DNA from: an uncultured Lachnospiraceae bacterium
Lineage (GTDB): Bacteria; Bacillota; Clostridia; Lachnospirales; Lachnospiraceae
Assembly (NCBI GenBank): GCA_934438085.1
Contig: CAKSBC010000003.1
Coordinates: forward strand, 67,330-131,329
Direction: 5' to 3'
DNA length: 64,000 nt
Part shown: positions 49,190-58,852 of the stretch, in pieces
Position numbering within the stretch: the first letter of the stretch is position 1
How the letters are laid out: each line of letters opens with the position of its first letter
The notes under the pieces: model-generated
Told to the model about the DNA's origin: nothing
Seen by the model: the letters and a program-made list of their open reading frames with translations, nothing else
Databases searched by the model: none
Program-made: the position numbers and the translations under genes

Positions 49190-51108
49190 TTATTTCTCTC
49201 CGATTTATATCTTTCAAGATACACCAGCAGAACGCTTATATCTGCAGGTGATACTCCGGATACTCTTCCGGCCTGGCCAATATTGGCAGGTCTGATCTTA
49301 TCAAGCTTTTGTCTTGCCTCAAGTCTCAGTCCGTCAATATTCATATAGTTAATATCATCAGGCAGCAGCTTTCCCTCAAGCTTCTTAAAATGTCCTACCT
49401 GCTGCAGCTGTTTATCAATATAGCCCTCATATTTTATCTGAATGTTAACCTGCTCTCTCACTCTCCAGGATAATTCAGGTCTGTCATCATCTATCGCAGC
49501 AAGAATTTCATAGTCAAGCTCCGGTCTTTTAATAAGATTTGCAAAGGTAACTCCGTGTCCGTCCGTAAGCTCAGAGGATCCATGGTCACGCAAAAATTCA
49601 TTTACACGAGCGTTTGCTCCTGCAGTCTTGGTTCTTACTCGATTTATTTCCTTCTCGATCTGTTCCTTTTTATTTAAAAACTTCTCATACTCTTCATCGC
49701 TTACAAGACCAATCTTGTGTCCGATATCTCTCAATCTGAGATCAGCATTATCCTGTCTCAAAAGAAGTCTGTACTCTGCCCTTGATGTCATCATTCTGTA
49801 TGGCTCAGTACTTTCCTTAGTTACAAGATCATCTATAAGAACACCTATATATGCATCAGAACGATGGAGTACGATCTCCTCCTTGCCTAAAACCGATAGT
49901 CCGGCATTAACACCGGCCATAAAGCCCTGTACCGCAGCCTCCTCATATCCGGATGAACCGTTGATCTGTCCTCCTGTGTAAAGGCCGCTGATCTCCTTTG
50001 TCTCAAGCGTTGCCTTTAAGCAGGTAGCATCGATGCAGTCATATTCTATAGCATAAGCATTTCGTACTATTGAAGCATTTTCAAAACCCTTCATGCTGTG
50101 GATCATCGCATACTGAACATCCTCAGGCATGCTTGAGCTCATGCCTGAAAGATATAACTCATTTGTGTATAAACCTTCCGGCTCAACAAATATCTGATGT
50201 CTTTCCTTATCCGGGAATTTTACTATCTTATCTTCGATTGAAGGACAATATCTTGGGCCTACTCCCTTTATAACACCTGAATATAGAGGTGAACGATCAA
50301 TATTTTCTCTGATTATCCTGTGAGTTTCCTCATTAGTATATGTCAGATAGCAGCTTACCTGCTCTCTCATAATGTCTTCAGGCTCATTTGAAAATGAAAA
50401 CGGTCTGATATTCTCGTCGCCCTTCTGCTCTTCCATCTTAGAAAAATCTACAGTTCTTCCGTCAACTCTTGCAGGAGTTCCTGTTTTAAAACGTCTTACC
50501 GGAAGTCCTATATTGATCAGAGATCCTGTAAGATGATCAGCAGCTTTAAGTCCGTTAGGTCCTGTATATTCACTGGTTTCGCCATAGATACATTTTGCTT
50601 TAAGATATACTCCGGTGCACAAAACTGCTTTCTTACAATGGTATAAAGCACCTGATACAGTCTTAACTCCGGTAACACGCTTAATTTCTTTGTCACCATC
50701 TTTGACTGTTTCAACTATTATTTCGGCAGCTTCAGCCTGCTTGATAGTAAGACCGGGAGTATTTTCCATAGTATGTCTCATCTGTCTTACATATTCCTGC
50801 TTATCAGCCTGAGCACGAAGACTATGTACAGCCGGCCCCTTGGAAACATTAAGCATTTTTGTCTGAATAAATGCCTTATCTATGTTTTTTCCCATTTCTC
50901 CGCCTAAGGCATCCAGCTCACATACAAGATGTCCCTTGGAGCTTCCGCCTATATTCGGATTACAAGGCATCATAGCAATGCTGTCTACACTTACAGTAAA
51001 TACTACCGTTTTAAGTCCCATACGAGCGCATGCAAGAGCCGCCTCACAGCCTGCATGTCCGGCACCTACTACAACAATATCAAAATATTCCTCAATAAAC
51101 TTTCCCAT
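49186..51108 (-). CDS. mnmG: tRNA uridine-34 modification enzyme MnmG (GidA)
   Basis: A 640-residue FAD enzyme. Dinucleotide motif VVGAGHAGCEAALACARMG (about 12-30), PCNPNIGGSSKGHLV, TGVYLKAKC, and the helical C-terminal domain (ELSWRVREQVNIQIKYEGYI) are all present. It partners MnmE in cmnm5U34 synthesis. Full length. It starts after a TAGATAATGGGAAAG-type context with a weak ribosome site. Confidence 0.96.
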   Translation of the reverse strand: MGKFIEEYFDIVVVGAGHAGCEAALACARMGLKTVVFTVSVDSIAMMPCNPNIGGSSKGHLVCELDALGGEMGKNIDKAFIQTKMLNVSKGPAVHSLRAQADKQEYVRQMRHTMENTPGLTIKQAEAAEIIVETVKDGDKEIKRVTGVKTVSGALYHCKKAVLCTGVYLKAKCIYGETSEYTGPNGLKAADHLTGSLINIGLPVRRFKTGTPARVDGRTVDFSKMEEQKGDENIRPFSFSNEPEDIMREQVSCYLTYTNEETHRIIRENIDRSPLYSGVIKGVGPRYCPSIEDKIVKFPDKERHQIFVEPEGLYTNELYLSGMSSSMPEDVQYAMIHSMKGFENASIVRNAYAIEYDCIDATCLKATLETKEISGLYTGGQINGSSGYEEAAVQGFMAGVNAGLSVLGKEEIVLHRSDAYIGVLIDDLVTKESTEPYRMMTSRAEYRLLLRQDNADLRLRDIGHKIGLVSDEEYEKFLNKKEQIEKEINRVRTKTAGANARVNEFLRDHGSSELTDGHGVTFANLIKRPELDYEILAAIDDDRPELSWRVREQVNIQIKYEGYIDKQLQQVGHFKKLEGKLLPDDINYMNIDGLRLEARQKLDKIRPANIGQAGRVSGVSPADISVLLVYLERYKSERNK

Positions 51109-51330
51109 TATCTATACCGTAAAATATCATCTCAAAACAAATTAACATCAAACTGAATCTTAAACTAACTTATCATATAATTATTATCAACAATTATCAA
51201 GTGCGGAGCTTAATTTATCAACATTATATTCATTCGATACACACATATATATCCAATGCACAGCAAATCAAGGGCATAACAATATCCTTTAAAACGCGCA
51301 AGTTATTTAATATTCTATTAGAGTACAATA
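51109..51330. other. intergenic region upstream of mnmG with DnaA-box-like sites
   Basis: No gene. TTATCAACA occurs at 51184-51192 and 51215-51223, the same sequence as the boxes near dnaA. It contains the mnmG promoter region and an AT-rich stretch. It may bind DnaA, perhaps as a titration or secondary site. Confidence 0.4.
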
Positions 51331-51361
51331 TAAAAGCAGCATGACTGCTGAGCCATGCTGC
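51331..51361 (-). terminator. terminator of the rpmH-jag operon
   Basis: On the minus strand GCAGCATG and CATGCTGC form an 8-bp stem followed by TTTTATATTG, just after jag. Confidence 0.75.
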
Positions 51362-51374
51362 AAATTCTTTCATA

Positions 51375-52436
51375 TTATTCTACTGTTTCTCTTCTGTATC
51401 CTGTGTTTTTCTTCTTTACAGGACAGATAACAACATGTCTGTAAGGCTCCTCACCTTCTGATCTTGTTATGATATCCTTTTCGCTCTGAAGTACAGAATG
51501 TATGATCCTTCTTTCATAAGCATTCATAGGCTCAAGCACTACAGGTCTCTTATTTCTCTTAACCTTATGTGCCATATTAACCGCAAATGCCTCAAGAGTT
51601 TCTTTTCTTCTTTCACGGTAGTTTTCTGTATCGAGCTTAACTCTTATAAAGCCATTCTGATGCTTATTAACTACCTGGCTTGTAAGATACTGAAGAGCAT
51701 CAAGAGTCTGTCCGCGCTTTCCGATAAGAACTCCCATATCATCTCCTGAAAGGTTAACGGTAAGCTCATTTATCTCTGATGCATATTCACCGCTGTAATT
51801 GATATTCATATCCATGCTTGTGAATAAGCTCTCAAGGAAGGTCTTTGCTCTTTCAACCGGGTCTTCTGTAAGAACTATAGGCTTGATTTCACGTTCTTCT
51901 CTGCAAGGCTGTTCATTCTTTGCCTGCTCAGGTTGACGTCTGTCGCTTCTCTTATCTCTTGAAGAAGAGTCATAAGCTCTGTCATTTCTCTTATTTCTGT
52001 TATCTCTTGTATTTCTCTGAGGTCTCTCGTGTCTTTCACGTCTTGGTGCACGCTCGCCTTCCTTGCTGAGACCATCCTTTTCAACAGCCTCAGATTTAAC
52101 GAGAGCTTCCTTATTTTCAGAAACAGAATCCTTTACAACGTCAGACTTTACAGCAACTGACTTTTCATTCTCTATCTTAACAGACTCAGTTACAGGTTTT
52201 CTTTCATCCGAAACAGCTGCCGAATTATCATTCTTAACTGCTTCCTGATGCTTATTATCATTATCAGACTTCTGATTAACGCTTATAACACAGTTCTTTG
52301 CTCCAATTCCGAAGAATCCCTTGGAGCCTTGTTCAATAACCTTATACTCGAGCTTATCACTTGTAACTCCGAGTTCAACGCAGGCCTTTGTTATGGCATC
52401 ATCAAGAGTTTTTGCTTCAATTCTTAACTCTCCCAT
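51375..52436 (-). CDS. jag: RNA-binding protein Jag (KhpB/EloR)
   Basis: A 353-residue protein. Jag_N domain (about 1-52, EYKVIEQGSKGFFGIGAKNCVISVN), a long charged linker (about 55-195, rich in Lys, Glu and Arg, RDNRNKRNDRAYDSSSRDKR), KH domain (LSGDDMGVLIGKRGQTLDALQYL, about 225-250) and R3H domain (RPVVLEPMNAYERRIIHSVLQ). It binds RNA and, with KhpA, affects cell elongation. It is the last gene of the yidC operon, as usual. Confidence 0.92.
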   Translation of the reverse strand: MGELRIEAKTLDDAITKACVELGVTSDKLEYKVIEQGSKGFFGIGAKNCVISVNQKSDNDNKHQEAVKNDNSAAVSDERKPVTESVKIENEKSVAVKSDVVKDSVSENKEALVKSEAVEKDGLSKEGERAPRRERHERPQRNTRDNRNKRNDRAYDSSSRDKRSDRRQPEQAKNEQPCREEREIKPIVLTEDPVERAKTFLESLFTSMDMNINYSGEYASEINELTVNLSGDDMGVLIGKRGQTLDALQYLTSQVVNKHQNGFIRVKLDTENYRERRKETLEAFAVNMAHKVKRNKRPVVLEPMNAYERRIIHSVLQSEKDIITRSEGEEPYRHVVICPVKKKNTGYRRETVE

Positions 52437-52450
52437 TTCTCCCTCCGATA

Positions 52451-53740
52451 TCAGTTTTTCTTAGACTTTCTGTTCTCGTACTGCTGAACCATATTAGCTC
52501 TGTCAGCTATTGAAGTGCTCTGGTAGTACTGATCATTTGCTTCAACTCTCTTCTTGGATGCAGCTTCCTTTGCTTCTAATGCTGCCTGAAGTTTTTCGTT
52601 CTTTTCCTGCATCCTCTTAAGATTTTCCTCTGTTGACTTCTCATTAATAGGAGGAAGTCCCTTCTTTGCACGCTTTGCATTAGCCTTTTCAATATTAGCC
52701 TTGATAAGAGAATCTGTATCCACCTTATTAAAATGCTTATTAAGGAAGAACTGCTGTACTCCCATAAGAACAGATGAAGCTACCCAGTAAATACCGATAC
52801 CTGAAGCAAAGCTGAAGCAGAAGAATACAGACATAAGAGGCATCATGTATGTCATGCTCTTCATTGTAGCTGCAGCAGGATTGTTATCATCAGACATAGC
52901 TGAGTTATTGCTCATTCCTGTTATAAGCTTTGATGAAATGAACTGTGAAAGTCCGGCAAGCACAGGTATGATCCATGCCTTAGGAGAAAGAAGTCCGTAA
53001 GACATAGGTGAGCTTGCAAGGTTAATACCGAGGAAGCTGTTAAGCTGTTCGATATGTGCATAATTCTGAGCAATTGTGTCTGCAGCGCTTGAAAAATGAT
53101 CTGAAAAGCTTCCCCACTGTGCAGGATTTAAATGATAAAGGAAGTCAATAATGTGGTCAGTTGTTAATATCTCGCCTCCTGCTATTCTTGACTGAGTGAT
53201 TACTTTTCTAAGCTCATCAGAGCTTTGAGCAAAAGTATTAACAGCCGCTATAGCTGAAGATCCGCCTATAGCATCAACAATTGTCTGAAAATATACCTTA
53301 ACAGCACCAACATATGCCGGAATGTTAAGGATAACCTTGTAAAGTGCGAAGATAATAGGCATCTGTATAAACATCTGCAGACATCCGCCTGTCATGCTCA
53401 CACCATATTTTTCATATACAGCCTTTGTTTCAGCCTGCATCATCATTGCAGACTTCTGATCAGTCTTACCCTGATACTTTTTCTGTATAGCCATTATCTC
53501 CGGCTGTACAGCGCTCATCAGCTTCTGTGACTTAGACTGATTATATGAAAGAGGGAACATAATTATTCTTGTTACTATTGTAAAAAGAATAATGCAAACT
53601 CCGAGGTTGAAAATGCCATACTTTGCGCATATCTCGAAGATAAAGCTCATGATCATTCCCATAAGGTCAACTAACCAGCTGTAAACAACACTGATGACTG
53701 GGATGTTACCGACTGTCCTGGTCAAAAATAATAAATTCAA
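52451..53740 (-). CDS. yidC: membrane protein insertase YidC
   Basis: A 429-residue YidC/Oxa1 protein. Five membrane segments are seen, with the family block GVCIILFTIVTRIIMFPLSYNQSKSQKLM (about 45-75; arginine in the hydrophilic groove), QPEIMAIQKKYQGKTDQ and GGCLQMFIQMPIIFALYKVI. A large loop with AQWGSFSDHFSS and a charged C-terminal tail (EENLKRMQEKNEKLQAALEAK). The Firmicute-type short N-terminus lacks a clear lipoprotein site. Confidence 0.94.
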   Translation of the reverse strand: MNLLFLTRTVGNIPVISVVYSWLVDLMGMIMSFIFEICAKYGIFNLGVCIILFTIVTRIIMFPLSYNQSKSQKLMSAVQPEIMAIQKKYQGKTDQKSAMMMQAETKAVYEKYGVSMTGGCLQMFIQMPIIFALYKVILNIPAYVGAVKVYFQTIVDAIGGSSAIAAVNTFAQSSDELRKVITQSRIAGGEILTTDHIIDFLYHLNPAQWGSFSDHFSSAADTIAQNYAHIEQLNSFLGINLASSPMSYGLLSPKAWIIPVLAGLSQFISSKLITGMSNNSAMSDDNNPAAATMKSMTYMMPLMSVFFCFSFASGIGIYWVASSVLMGVQQFFLNKHFNKVDTDSLIKANIEKANAKRAKKGLPPINEKSTEENLKRMQEKNEKLQAALEAKEAASKKRVEANDQYYQSTSIADRANMVQQYENRKSKKN

Positions 53741-53760
53741 ATCGTTTTCCTCCTGATTTG

Positions 53761-53976
53761 TTATGGAACAGGGTCATAACCGCCTTTGGCAAATGGATTG
53801 CATCTTAAAATTCTCCATGCTGCCAGCAATATACCTTTAAACACACCATACTTTTGTATTGCCTGAACGGCGTATTCAGAGCATGTTGGTATGTACTTAC
53901 AGTGAGTATAGACCTTCATCGGGCTCAAATATTTTTGATAGAATCGTATCATTTTAATACATGCACGCTTTAACAT
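53761..53976 (-). CDS. yidD: membrane protein insertion efficiency factor YidD
   Basis: A 71-residue protein with the family pattern MIRFYQKYLSPMKVYTHCKYIPTCSEYAVQAIQKYG...WRILRCNPFAKGGYDPVP. The cysteines (CKYIPTC, RC) and GGYDPVP end are complete. It helps YidC/Sec insertion. It lies between rnpA and yidC. Confidence 0.95.
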   Translation of the reverse strand: MLKRACIKMIRFYQKYLSPMKVYTHCKYIPTCSEYAVQAIQKYGVFKGILLAAWRILRCNPFAKGGYDPVP

Positions 53977-54087
53977 AGGTCTCTCACTAACGAAAACTTC
54001 ACATTCTGAGCTTAAGCTTTAGGGTTTATCCACAATAAATATCTGTAAATACAACAAAAAGCACATCGAGTTTATCTCATGTGCACC

Positions 54088-54438
54088 TTAAAGCTGATTG
54101 CTTTCCTGTGATATGTTATGATCCTGCAGAAGCCTGAGATAATTCTTTTCCAATTTCTCGTAACTGGCTCTGCCTGCCATACTTCTGGCAACTACGATGA
54201 TGTCTTTTCCCTGTACTGTTCTGTAATCGTTAAGTCTGAAAATTTCTCGCATCTTTCTGCAGAAAGTATGCCTTACAACACTGTTGCCGACCTTTTTGCT
54301 GACAGAAATACCCAATCTGTTAGTGTCGGTCTCATTATCCGCAACATACATGATAAGAGAGCCTGCAGCTCTTGACTTACCGTTTTTATATATTTTGCGG
54401 TACTCGCTGTTTTTCTTTATAGACGGAAATCTTTTCAT
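54088..54438 (-). CDS. rnpA: ribonuclease P protein component
   Basis: A 116-residue protein (MKRFPSIKKNSEYRKIYKNGKS) with the RNR box GISVSKKVGNSVVRHTFCRKMREIFR (about 42-67). It binds RNase P RNA for tRNA 5' processing. The start codon follows a terminator T-tract and lacks a ribosome site, an unusual layout for a needed protein. Confidence 0.95.
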   Translation of the reverse strand: MKRFPSIKKNSEYRKIYKNGKSRAAGSLIMYVADNETDTNRLGISVSKKVGNSVVRHTFCRKMREIFRLNDYRTVQGKDIIVVARSMAGRASYEKLEKNYLRLLQDHNISQESNQL

Positions 54439-54451
54439 TGTAAAAAAGTCA

Positions 54452-54480
54452 GAAAAAAGAACCGCTTATGCAGCGGTTCT
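54452..54480 (-). terminator. attenuator/terminator between rpmH and rnpA
   Basis: AGAACCGC and GCGGTTCT form an 8-bp stem with a seven-base loop followed by six T on the minus strand. It would end most transcripts after rpmH and give L34 more mRNA than RnpA. Confidence 0.85.
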
Positions 54481-54495
54481 GTATACGCTTTCGGA

Positions 54496-54630
54496 TCAAA
54501 CTGTAAGCTTTGCTCTGCCCTTAGCTCTTCTGTTAGCTAAGACCTTTCTTCCGCCTGCGCTGCTCATTCTGGCTCTGAAACCATGAACCTTTGATCTCTG
54601 TCTCTTCTTAGGCTGAAATGTCATTTTCAT
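54496..54630 (-). CDS. rpmH: 50S ribosomal protein L34
   Basis: A 44-residue protein, standard length, with MKMTFQPKKRQRSKVHGFRA and the end AGGRKVLANRRAKGRAKL of the L34 family. Ribosome site GGAGGTGATT before the ATG. It is the divergent neighbour of dnaA, the hallmark of bacterial origin regions. Confidence 0.97.
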   Translation of the reverse strand: MKMTFQPKKRQRSKVHGFRARMSSAGGRKVLANRRAKGRAKLTV

Positions 54631-54904
54631 GATCCAATCACCTCCTACCTCTAATTTAAAATATTATTTGCCGTACAGATAATAAAACATCCTAAGTATT
54701 ATAAGGATAGATCTCAAGGTGTGTCAACTCTTTTTTTTTGTATTTATCAACATTATTTCTTATATTTATCAACAATTATTGAAAAATAGTGTGAATTAAA
54801 GTAAAATAAAATAGTTCGTTTAAAACACCTATTATAATAGGAAGAAACTACTATAAAAACAACTAAGTTATTCACATTTTCAAAATAATAAGGAATGTTG
54901 ATAA
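54631..54904. other. rpmH-dnaA intergenic region, DnaA boxes (first oriC part)
   Basis: AT-rich, non-coding. DnaA-box-like TTATCAACA at 54744-54752 and 54766-54774 and TTATTCACA at 54868-54876, with TTATT-rich runs in between. It also holds the divergent rpmH and dnaA promoters. Together with the dnaA-dnaN gap it gives a bipartite origin. Confidence 0.7.
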
Positions 54905-56281
54905 ATGATTGAAACTATTAAAAATAAATGGAATGAAATTCTATCCTTCATGAGGAATGAGTTTGATGTAAGCGATATTTCCTACGATAACTGGCTAATG
55001 CCGCTGGTGCCGTACAAGGTTGAAAACGACAAGTTTTACGTCATAGTTACCGCAGATGATGAGAAGATCGGACGAATGCTCGTAAACATCATTACCAAGA
55101 AATACAAGGATTTCCTGAGCATTGCCATACTGAAGGTCCTGAAGCTTAATTTAGAAGTAGTCTTTATAACTCAGGACGAGAAGGATGATATTTCATCACC
55201 GAATGAAACGCATAAAAACGAGTCGAGAGAATACGATTTCAATTCAGTTCTCCGATCTAAGGGCCTTAATCCGAAATACACCTTTAACTCATTCGTAAAA
55301 GGTAAATCAAATGCAATTGCCCACGCAGCATCGGTTGCAGTTGCAGAACAGCCAGGTATAGCATTTAAGATCCTTTACATTCACGGAGGTGTAGGACTCG
55401 GCAAAACTCATCTTATGCATGCTATAGCAATATACGTGCTTAAGAATAATCCAAATGCCAATATTATATATACTACCTCTGAAGGATTTACAAACGAGTA
55501 CATAGATGCCATAAAGAAAAATACTACTGAGGAATTCAGAAATAAATACAGAAATGCAGATGTACTGCTTATTGACGATATTCAGTTTATAGCCAATAAG
55601 GAAAGCACACAGGAAGAGTTCTTCAATACCTTCAATGCACTTTTCAATGCAAACAAGCAGATAGTCATTACATCAGATAAACCTCCAAAGGACATCAACA
55701 ACCTTGAAGAACGTATCAAATCGAGATTTGAAGGCGGAATGGTAGCTGATATACAGGAACCTGATTTCGAGACACGAATGGCTATCCTCAGAAAGAAGGA
55801 AGAACTGGAGGGCTACAATATAGATGATGAGGTGCTCAAATTCATGGCCACCAACATCAAATCTAATATTCGTAAGCTTGAAGGCGCACTTCAAAAGCTT
55901 GTATTTAACTCTAAGCTTAATAATTCTCCTATCAATATAGATAATGCGAAAATCACTCTGAAGGATTTCATTTACAATGATGAATCATCAGGAAAGGTAA
56001 CACCGGAGAAGATAATCTCTGTCGTTGCTGAGCATTATCAGATAAATGAAAGAGATATTATTTCCGCCAAAAAGAATAAAGAGCTCGCTTATCCGCGACA
56101 GATAATAATGTACTTATGCTGCGAGATCACAGATGCAACTCAGAAAGTAATAGGAGCTGCACTTGGAGGAAGAGATCATGCAACAATTATTCACGGCCGC
56201 GATAAGATAACCGAAGATCTTAAGAACAATGAAAAGCTTAGAAATGATATCGATATACTGAAGAAAAAAATATCTCCATAA
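54905..56281 (+). CDS. dnaA: chromosomal replication initiator DnaA
   Basis: A 458-residue protein of normal length. Domain I about 1-80, linker about 95-120, AAA+ domain with Walker A GGVGLGKTHLMHA (about 160-172), Walker B LLIDDIQFI and the sensor 2 region. The C-terminal DnaA_C motif GGRDHATIIHGRDKI (about 420-434) binds DnaA boxes. It opens the origin and loads the helicase. The following genes dnaN, recF and gyrB continue the conserved order. Confidence 0.97.
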   Translation: MIETIKNKWNEILSFMRNEFDVSDISYDNWLMPLVPYKVENDKFYVIVTADDEKIGRMLVNIITKKYKDFLSIAILKVLKLNLEVVFITQDEKDDISSPNETHKNESREYDFNSVLRSKGLNPKYTFNSFVKGKSNAIAHAASVAVAEQPGIAFKILYIHGGVGLGKTHLMHAIAIYVLKNNPNANIIYTTSEGFTNEYIDAIKKNTTEEFRNKYRNADVLLIDDIQFIANKESTQEEFFNTFNALFNANKQIVITSDKPPKDINNLEERIKSRFEGGMVADIQEPDFETRMAILRKKEELEGYNIDDEVLKFMATNIKSNIRKLEGALQKLVFNSKLNNSPINIDNAKITLKDFIYNDESSGKVTPEKIISVVAEHYQINERDIISAKKNKELAYPRQIIMYLCCEITDATQKVIGAALGGRDHATIIHGRDKITEDLKNNEKLRNDIDILKKKISP

Positions 56282-56622
56282 ACGATATTTTTATAAACTT
56301 ATCAACATTTTCATAATTTCAATGTTAAAAAGTTGATAACTACGTTTTAAACATTATTTTTGTTGATAACTGGTGGATAACTATTAACTTATCCACCTAA
56401 AATAAGCAATTTTTCATTATTGATACGAAGAATGTCAATAATTTCAAAACCTGTTTTTGCGGATATATCAACATGCATAAACATTTAATCGATGCGAGTT
56501 CAACAGATGTATCAACATACTAAAACCATTATACTATAAAGGTTTCAAACGCTTTTCAACAATTCCACAGAGCTTAATACAGTTACTGATAAAAGCTTAC
56601 AATATATTACGGAGATTTCGAA
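56282..56622. other. dnaA-dnaN intergenic region, DnaA boxes (second oriC part)
   Basis: 341 bases without a gene. DnaA boxes are at 56299-56307 (TTATCAACA), 56331-56339 and 56361-56369 (reverse), 56372-56380 (reverse of TTATCCACC) and 56389-56397 (TTATCCACC), with further ATCAACA near 56466 and 56514. AT-rich stretches between could be the unwinding element. This is the most likely oriC. Confidence 0.8.
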
Positions 56623-57741
56623 ATGATAATTAATTTTGACAGAGACGTTCTGCTTAACGCAATCAACATAGTTTCAAAGGCAGTTTCTTCAAAAACAACA
56701 ATGCCTATTCTTGAATGCATTCTCATAAGAACAGAGGGTGACAAGATAATTCTTACTGCCAATGATACTGAGCTTGGCATAGAGACATATATCAATGATA
56801 AATGTGAAGTAATCGAAGGCGGAAGCACTGCAGTCGAAGCACGTCTTTTCTCAGACATCATAAGAAAAACAGATACATCAGGAAGTATTACACTTTCATC
56901 TGACGGAAATATTATAGAAATAAGGTCAGATAATGCAGAGTTTAAGATCCAGGAAAAGGATCCTGAGCAGTTCCCTTCACTCCCTGAGCTTTCAGAAGAT
57001 ACCTGCGTGACTGTATCACAGTTTACACTTAAGGAACTTATAAGAGATACTATTTTTTCAATAGCTCCTAATGATTCCAATAAGATGATGACAGGTGAGC
57101 TCTTCGAGATCAATAACAGCACAATGAAGGCTACATCACTTGACGGTCACAGAATATCGATAAGATCAACTGAGCTCAAGAAGGAATACGGTCATCTTAA
57201 AGCAATAATTCCGGGAAAGACTCTTACTGAAATATCTAAGATACTGGATGACAGCATCGAAAAGGACGTAGACATTTTCTTCGAAAAAGACAATATCATG
57301 TTCAAATTCGATAAAACTGTAATGACATCCAGACTTATAGACGGAAAGTATTTTAAGATTGATTCAATGCTTTCATCGGACTATGATACCAAGATCACAG
57401 TCAACAAGCGTGAGCTTTTAGAGCATATAGAAAGATCTACTATACTTTTAAGAGAAACCGATAAAAAGCCTCTCGTAATGAATATTAAAGACGGAGAGCT
57501 GAACCTTAAGCTTAATACTGTCATGGGAAGTCTTAATTCTAACCTGCTTATCAATAAAACAGGCAAAGATCTCATGATAGGATTCAACCCTAAATTCATA
57601 TTGGATGCTCTTAAGGTCATAGATGATGAGGAAGTATCCTTATATATGACAAATCCTAAGTCACCGTGCTTTATAAGAGACGAAAAAGGAAGCTATATCT
57701 ATCTTATACTTCCTATAAACTTTAATCCGGCTGCTTACTAA
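56623..57741 (+). CDS. dnaN: DNA polymerase III beta sliding clamp
   Basis: A 372-residue protein (MIINFDRDVLLNAINIVSKAVSSKTTMPILE). Three repeating clamp folds are visible, with LDGHRIS (about 172) and the C-terminal ILPIN segment before the end. It forms the processivity ring for the replicase. Spacing to recF is 25 bases. Confidence 0.96.
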   Translation: MIINFDRDVLLNAINIVSKAVSSKTTMPILECILIRTEGDKIILTANDTELGIETYINDKCEVIEGGSTAVEARLFSDIIRKTDTSGSITLSSDGNIIEIRSDNAEFKIQEKDPEQFPSLPELSEDTCVTVSQFTLKELIRDTIFSIAPNDSNKMMTGELFEINNSTMKATSLDGHRISIRSTELKKEYGHLKAIIPGKTLTEISKILDDSIEKDVDIFFEKDNIMFKFDKTVMTSRLIDGKYFKIDSMLSSDYDTKITVNKRELLEHIERSTILLRETDKKPLVMNIKDGELNLKLNTVMGSLNSNLLINKTGKDLMIGFNPKFILDALKVIDDEEVSLYMTNPKSPCFIRDEKGSYIYLILPINFNPAAY

Positions 57742-57766
57742 ATAAAAAAGCACCGGCAGGATGTAA

Positions 57767-58852
57767 ATGAAGATAAAATCTATAGAGCTTGAAAATTTCA
57801 GAAATTACAGCTCGCTTAGTTTAGAATTTGATGAAGGCATAAATATATTTTACGGTGATAATGCCCAAGGAAAGACCAATCTGCTTGAAGCAGTATATAT
57901 GGCCTGTACCTCAAAATCTCAGAAATCGGCAAGAGATCGCGAAATGATAAGCTTTGATTCCAAGGAAGCACATATAAAGCTGAATCTTGTGAAGGTAGAG
58001 ATGTCATACCGCATAGATATGCATTTAAAGAAAAATAATGCAAAGGGTATAGCCGTAAACGGTGTGCCGATCAAGCGTGCCAGTGAATTATTCGGGATAG
58101 CTAATGTAGTCATATTTTCACCGGAGGATCTTAATCTTATTAAAAACGGCCCGGCAGAAAGAAGACGGTTTATGGATATGGAGCTTTGTCAGCTGAACAG
58201 AATGTATGTTCATGAGCTCATATCCTATAACAGAGTCATCAATCAGAAAAATAAGCTGCTGAAGAGTGCTTTTGCCGGAAATGATATAGAAGCCTTTCTT
58301 GATGTTTATAACGAGCAGATCATAAAATACGGATCAGAGGTTATAAGACTCAGACAGAAGTTTACAGACAGACTTAACGATATTATAAAAGAGATACACA
58401 AAAATATGACGGGTAATGCTGAGGAATTAGAACTAAGGTATGAGCCAAATGTAAGGCCTGAGGAATTTGAAGAAGCTTTATTAGGACACAGAACTCAGGA
58501 GCTTAAAAATGCCGTGAGCCTGATAGGACCTCACAAGGATGATCTTAGCTTTATATTAAACGGTGTTGATCTTAAGCATTTCGGATCACAGGGACAGCAG
58601 AGAACAGCAGTATTAAGCTTAAAGCTTTCGGAACTCAAGCTTTCCGAGGATATTAACGGTGACAGACCTGTACTGCTTTTGGATGATGTTTTATCCGAAC
58701 TTGACAGAAAAAGGCAGAATATGCTGCTTTCATCAATAAATGATATACAAACTCTTATAACCTGTACCGGTCTTGATGATTTTATAGACAATCGGTTTCA
58801 TATCGACAGCGTGTACAGAGTAAGTAAAGGACATATAACAGGAGATAACTAA
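57767..58852 (+). CDS. recF: DNA replication and repair protein RecF
   Basis: A 361-residue SMC-like ATPase. Walker A YGDNAQGKTNLLEA (about 29-42), signature LKHFGSQGQQRTAVLSLKL (about 270-288) and Walker B LLLDDVLSELD (about 302-312). It loads RecA at gapped DNA. Its stop overlaps the gyrB start. The S4-domain gene often found between dnaN and recF is absent here. Confidence 0.96.
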   Translation: MKIKSIELENFRNYSSLSLEFDEGINIFYGDNAQGKTNLLEAVYMACTSKSQKSARDREMISFDSKEAHIKLNLVKVEMSYRIDMHLKKNNAKGIAVNGVPIKRASELFGIANVVIFSPEDLNLIKNGPAERRRFMDMELCQLNRMYVHELISYNRVINQKNKLLKSAFAGNDIEAFLDVYNEQIIKYGSEVIRLRQKFTDRLNDIIKEIHKNMTGNAEELELRYEPNVRPEEFEEALLGHRTQELKNAVSLIGPHKDDLSFILNGVDLKHFGSQGQQRTAVLSLKLSELKLSEDINGDRPVLLLDDVLSELDRKRQNMLLSSINDIQTLITCTGLDDFIDNRFHIDSVYRVSKGHITGDN

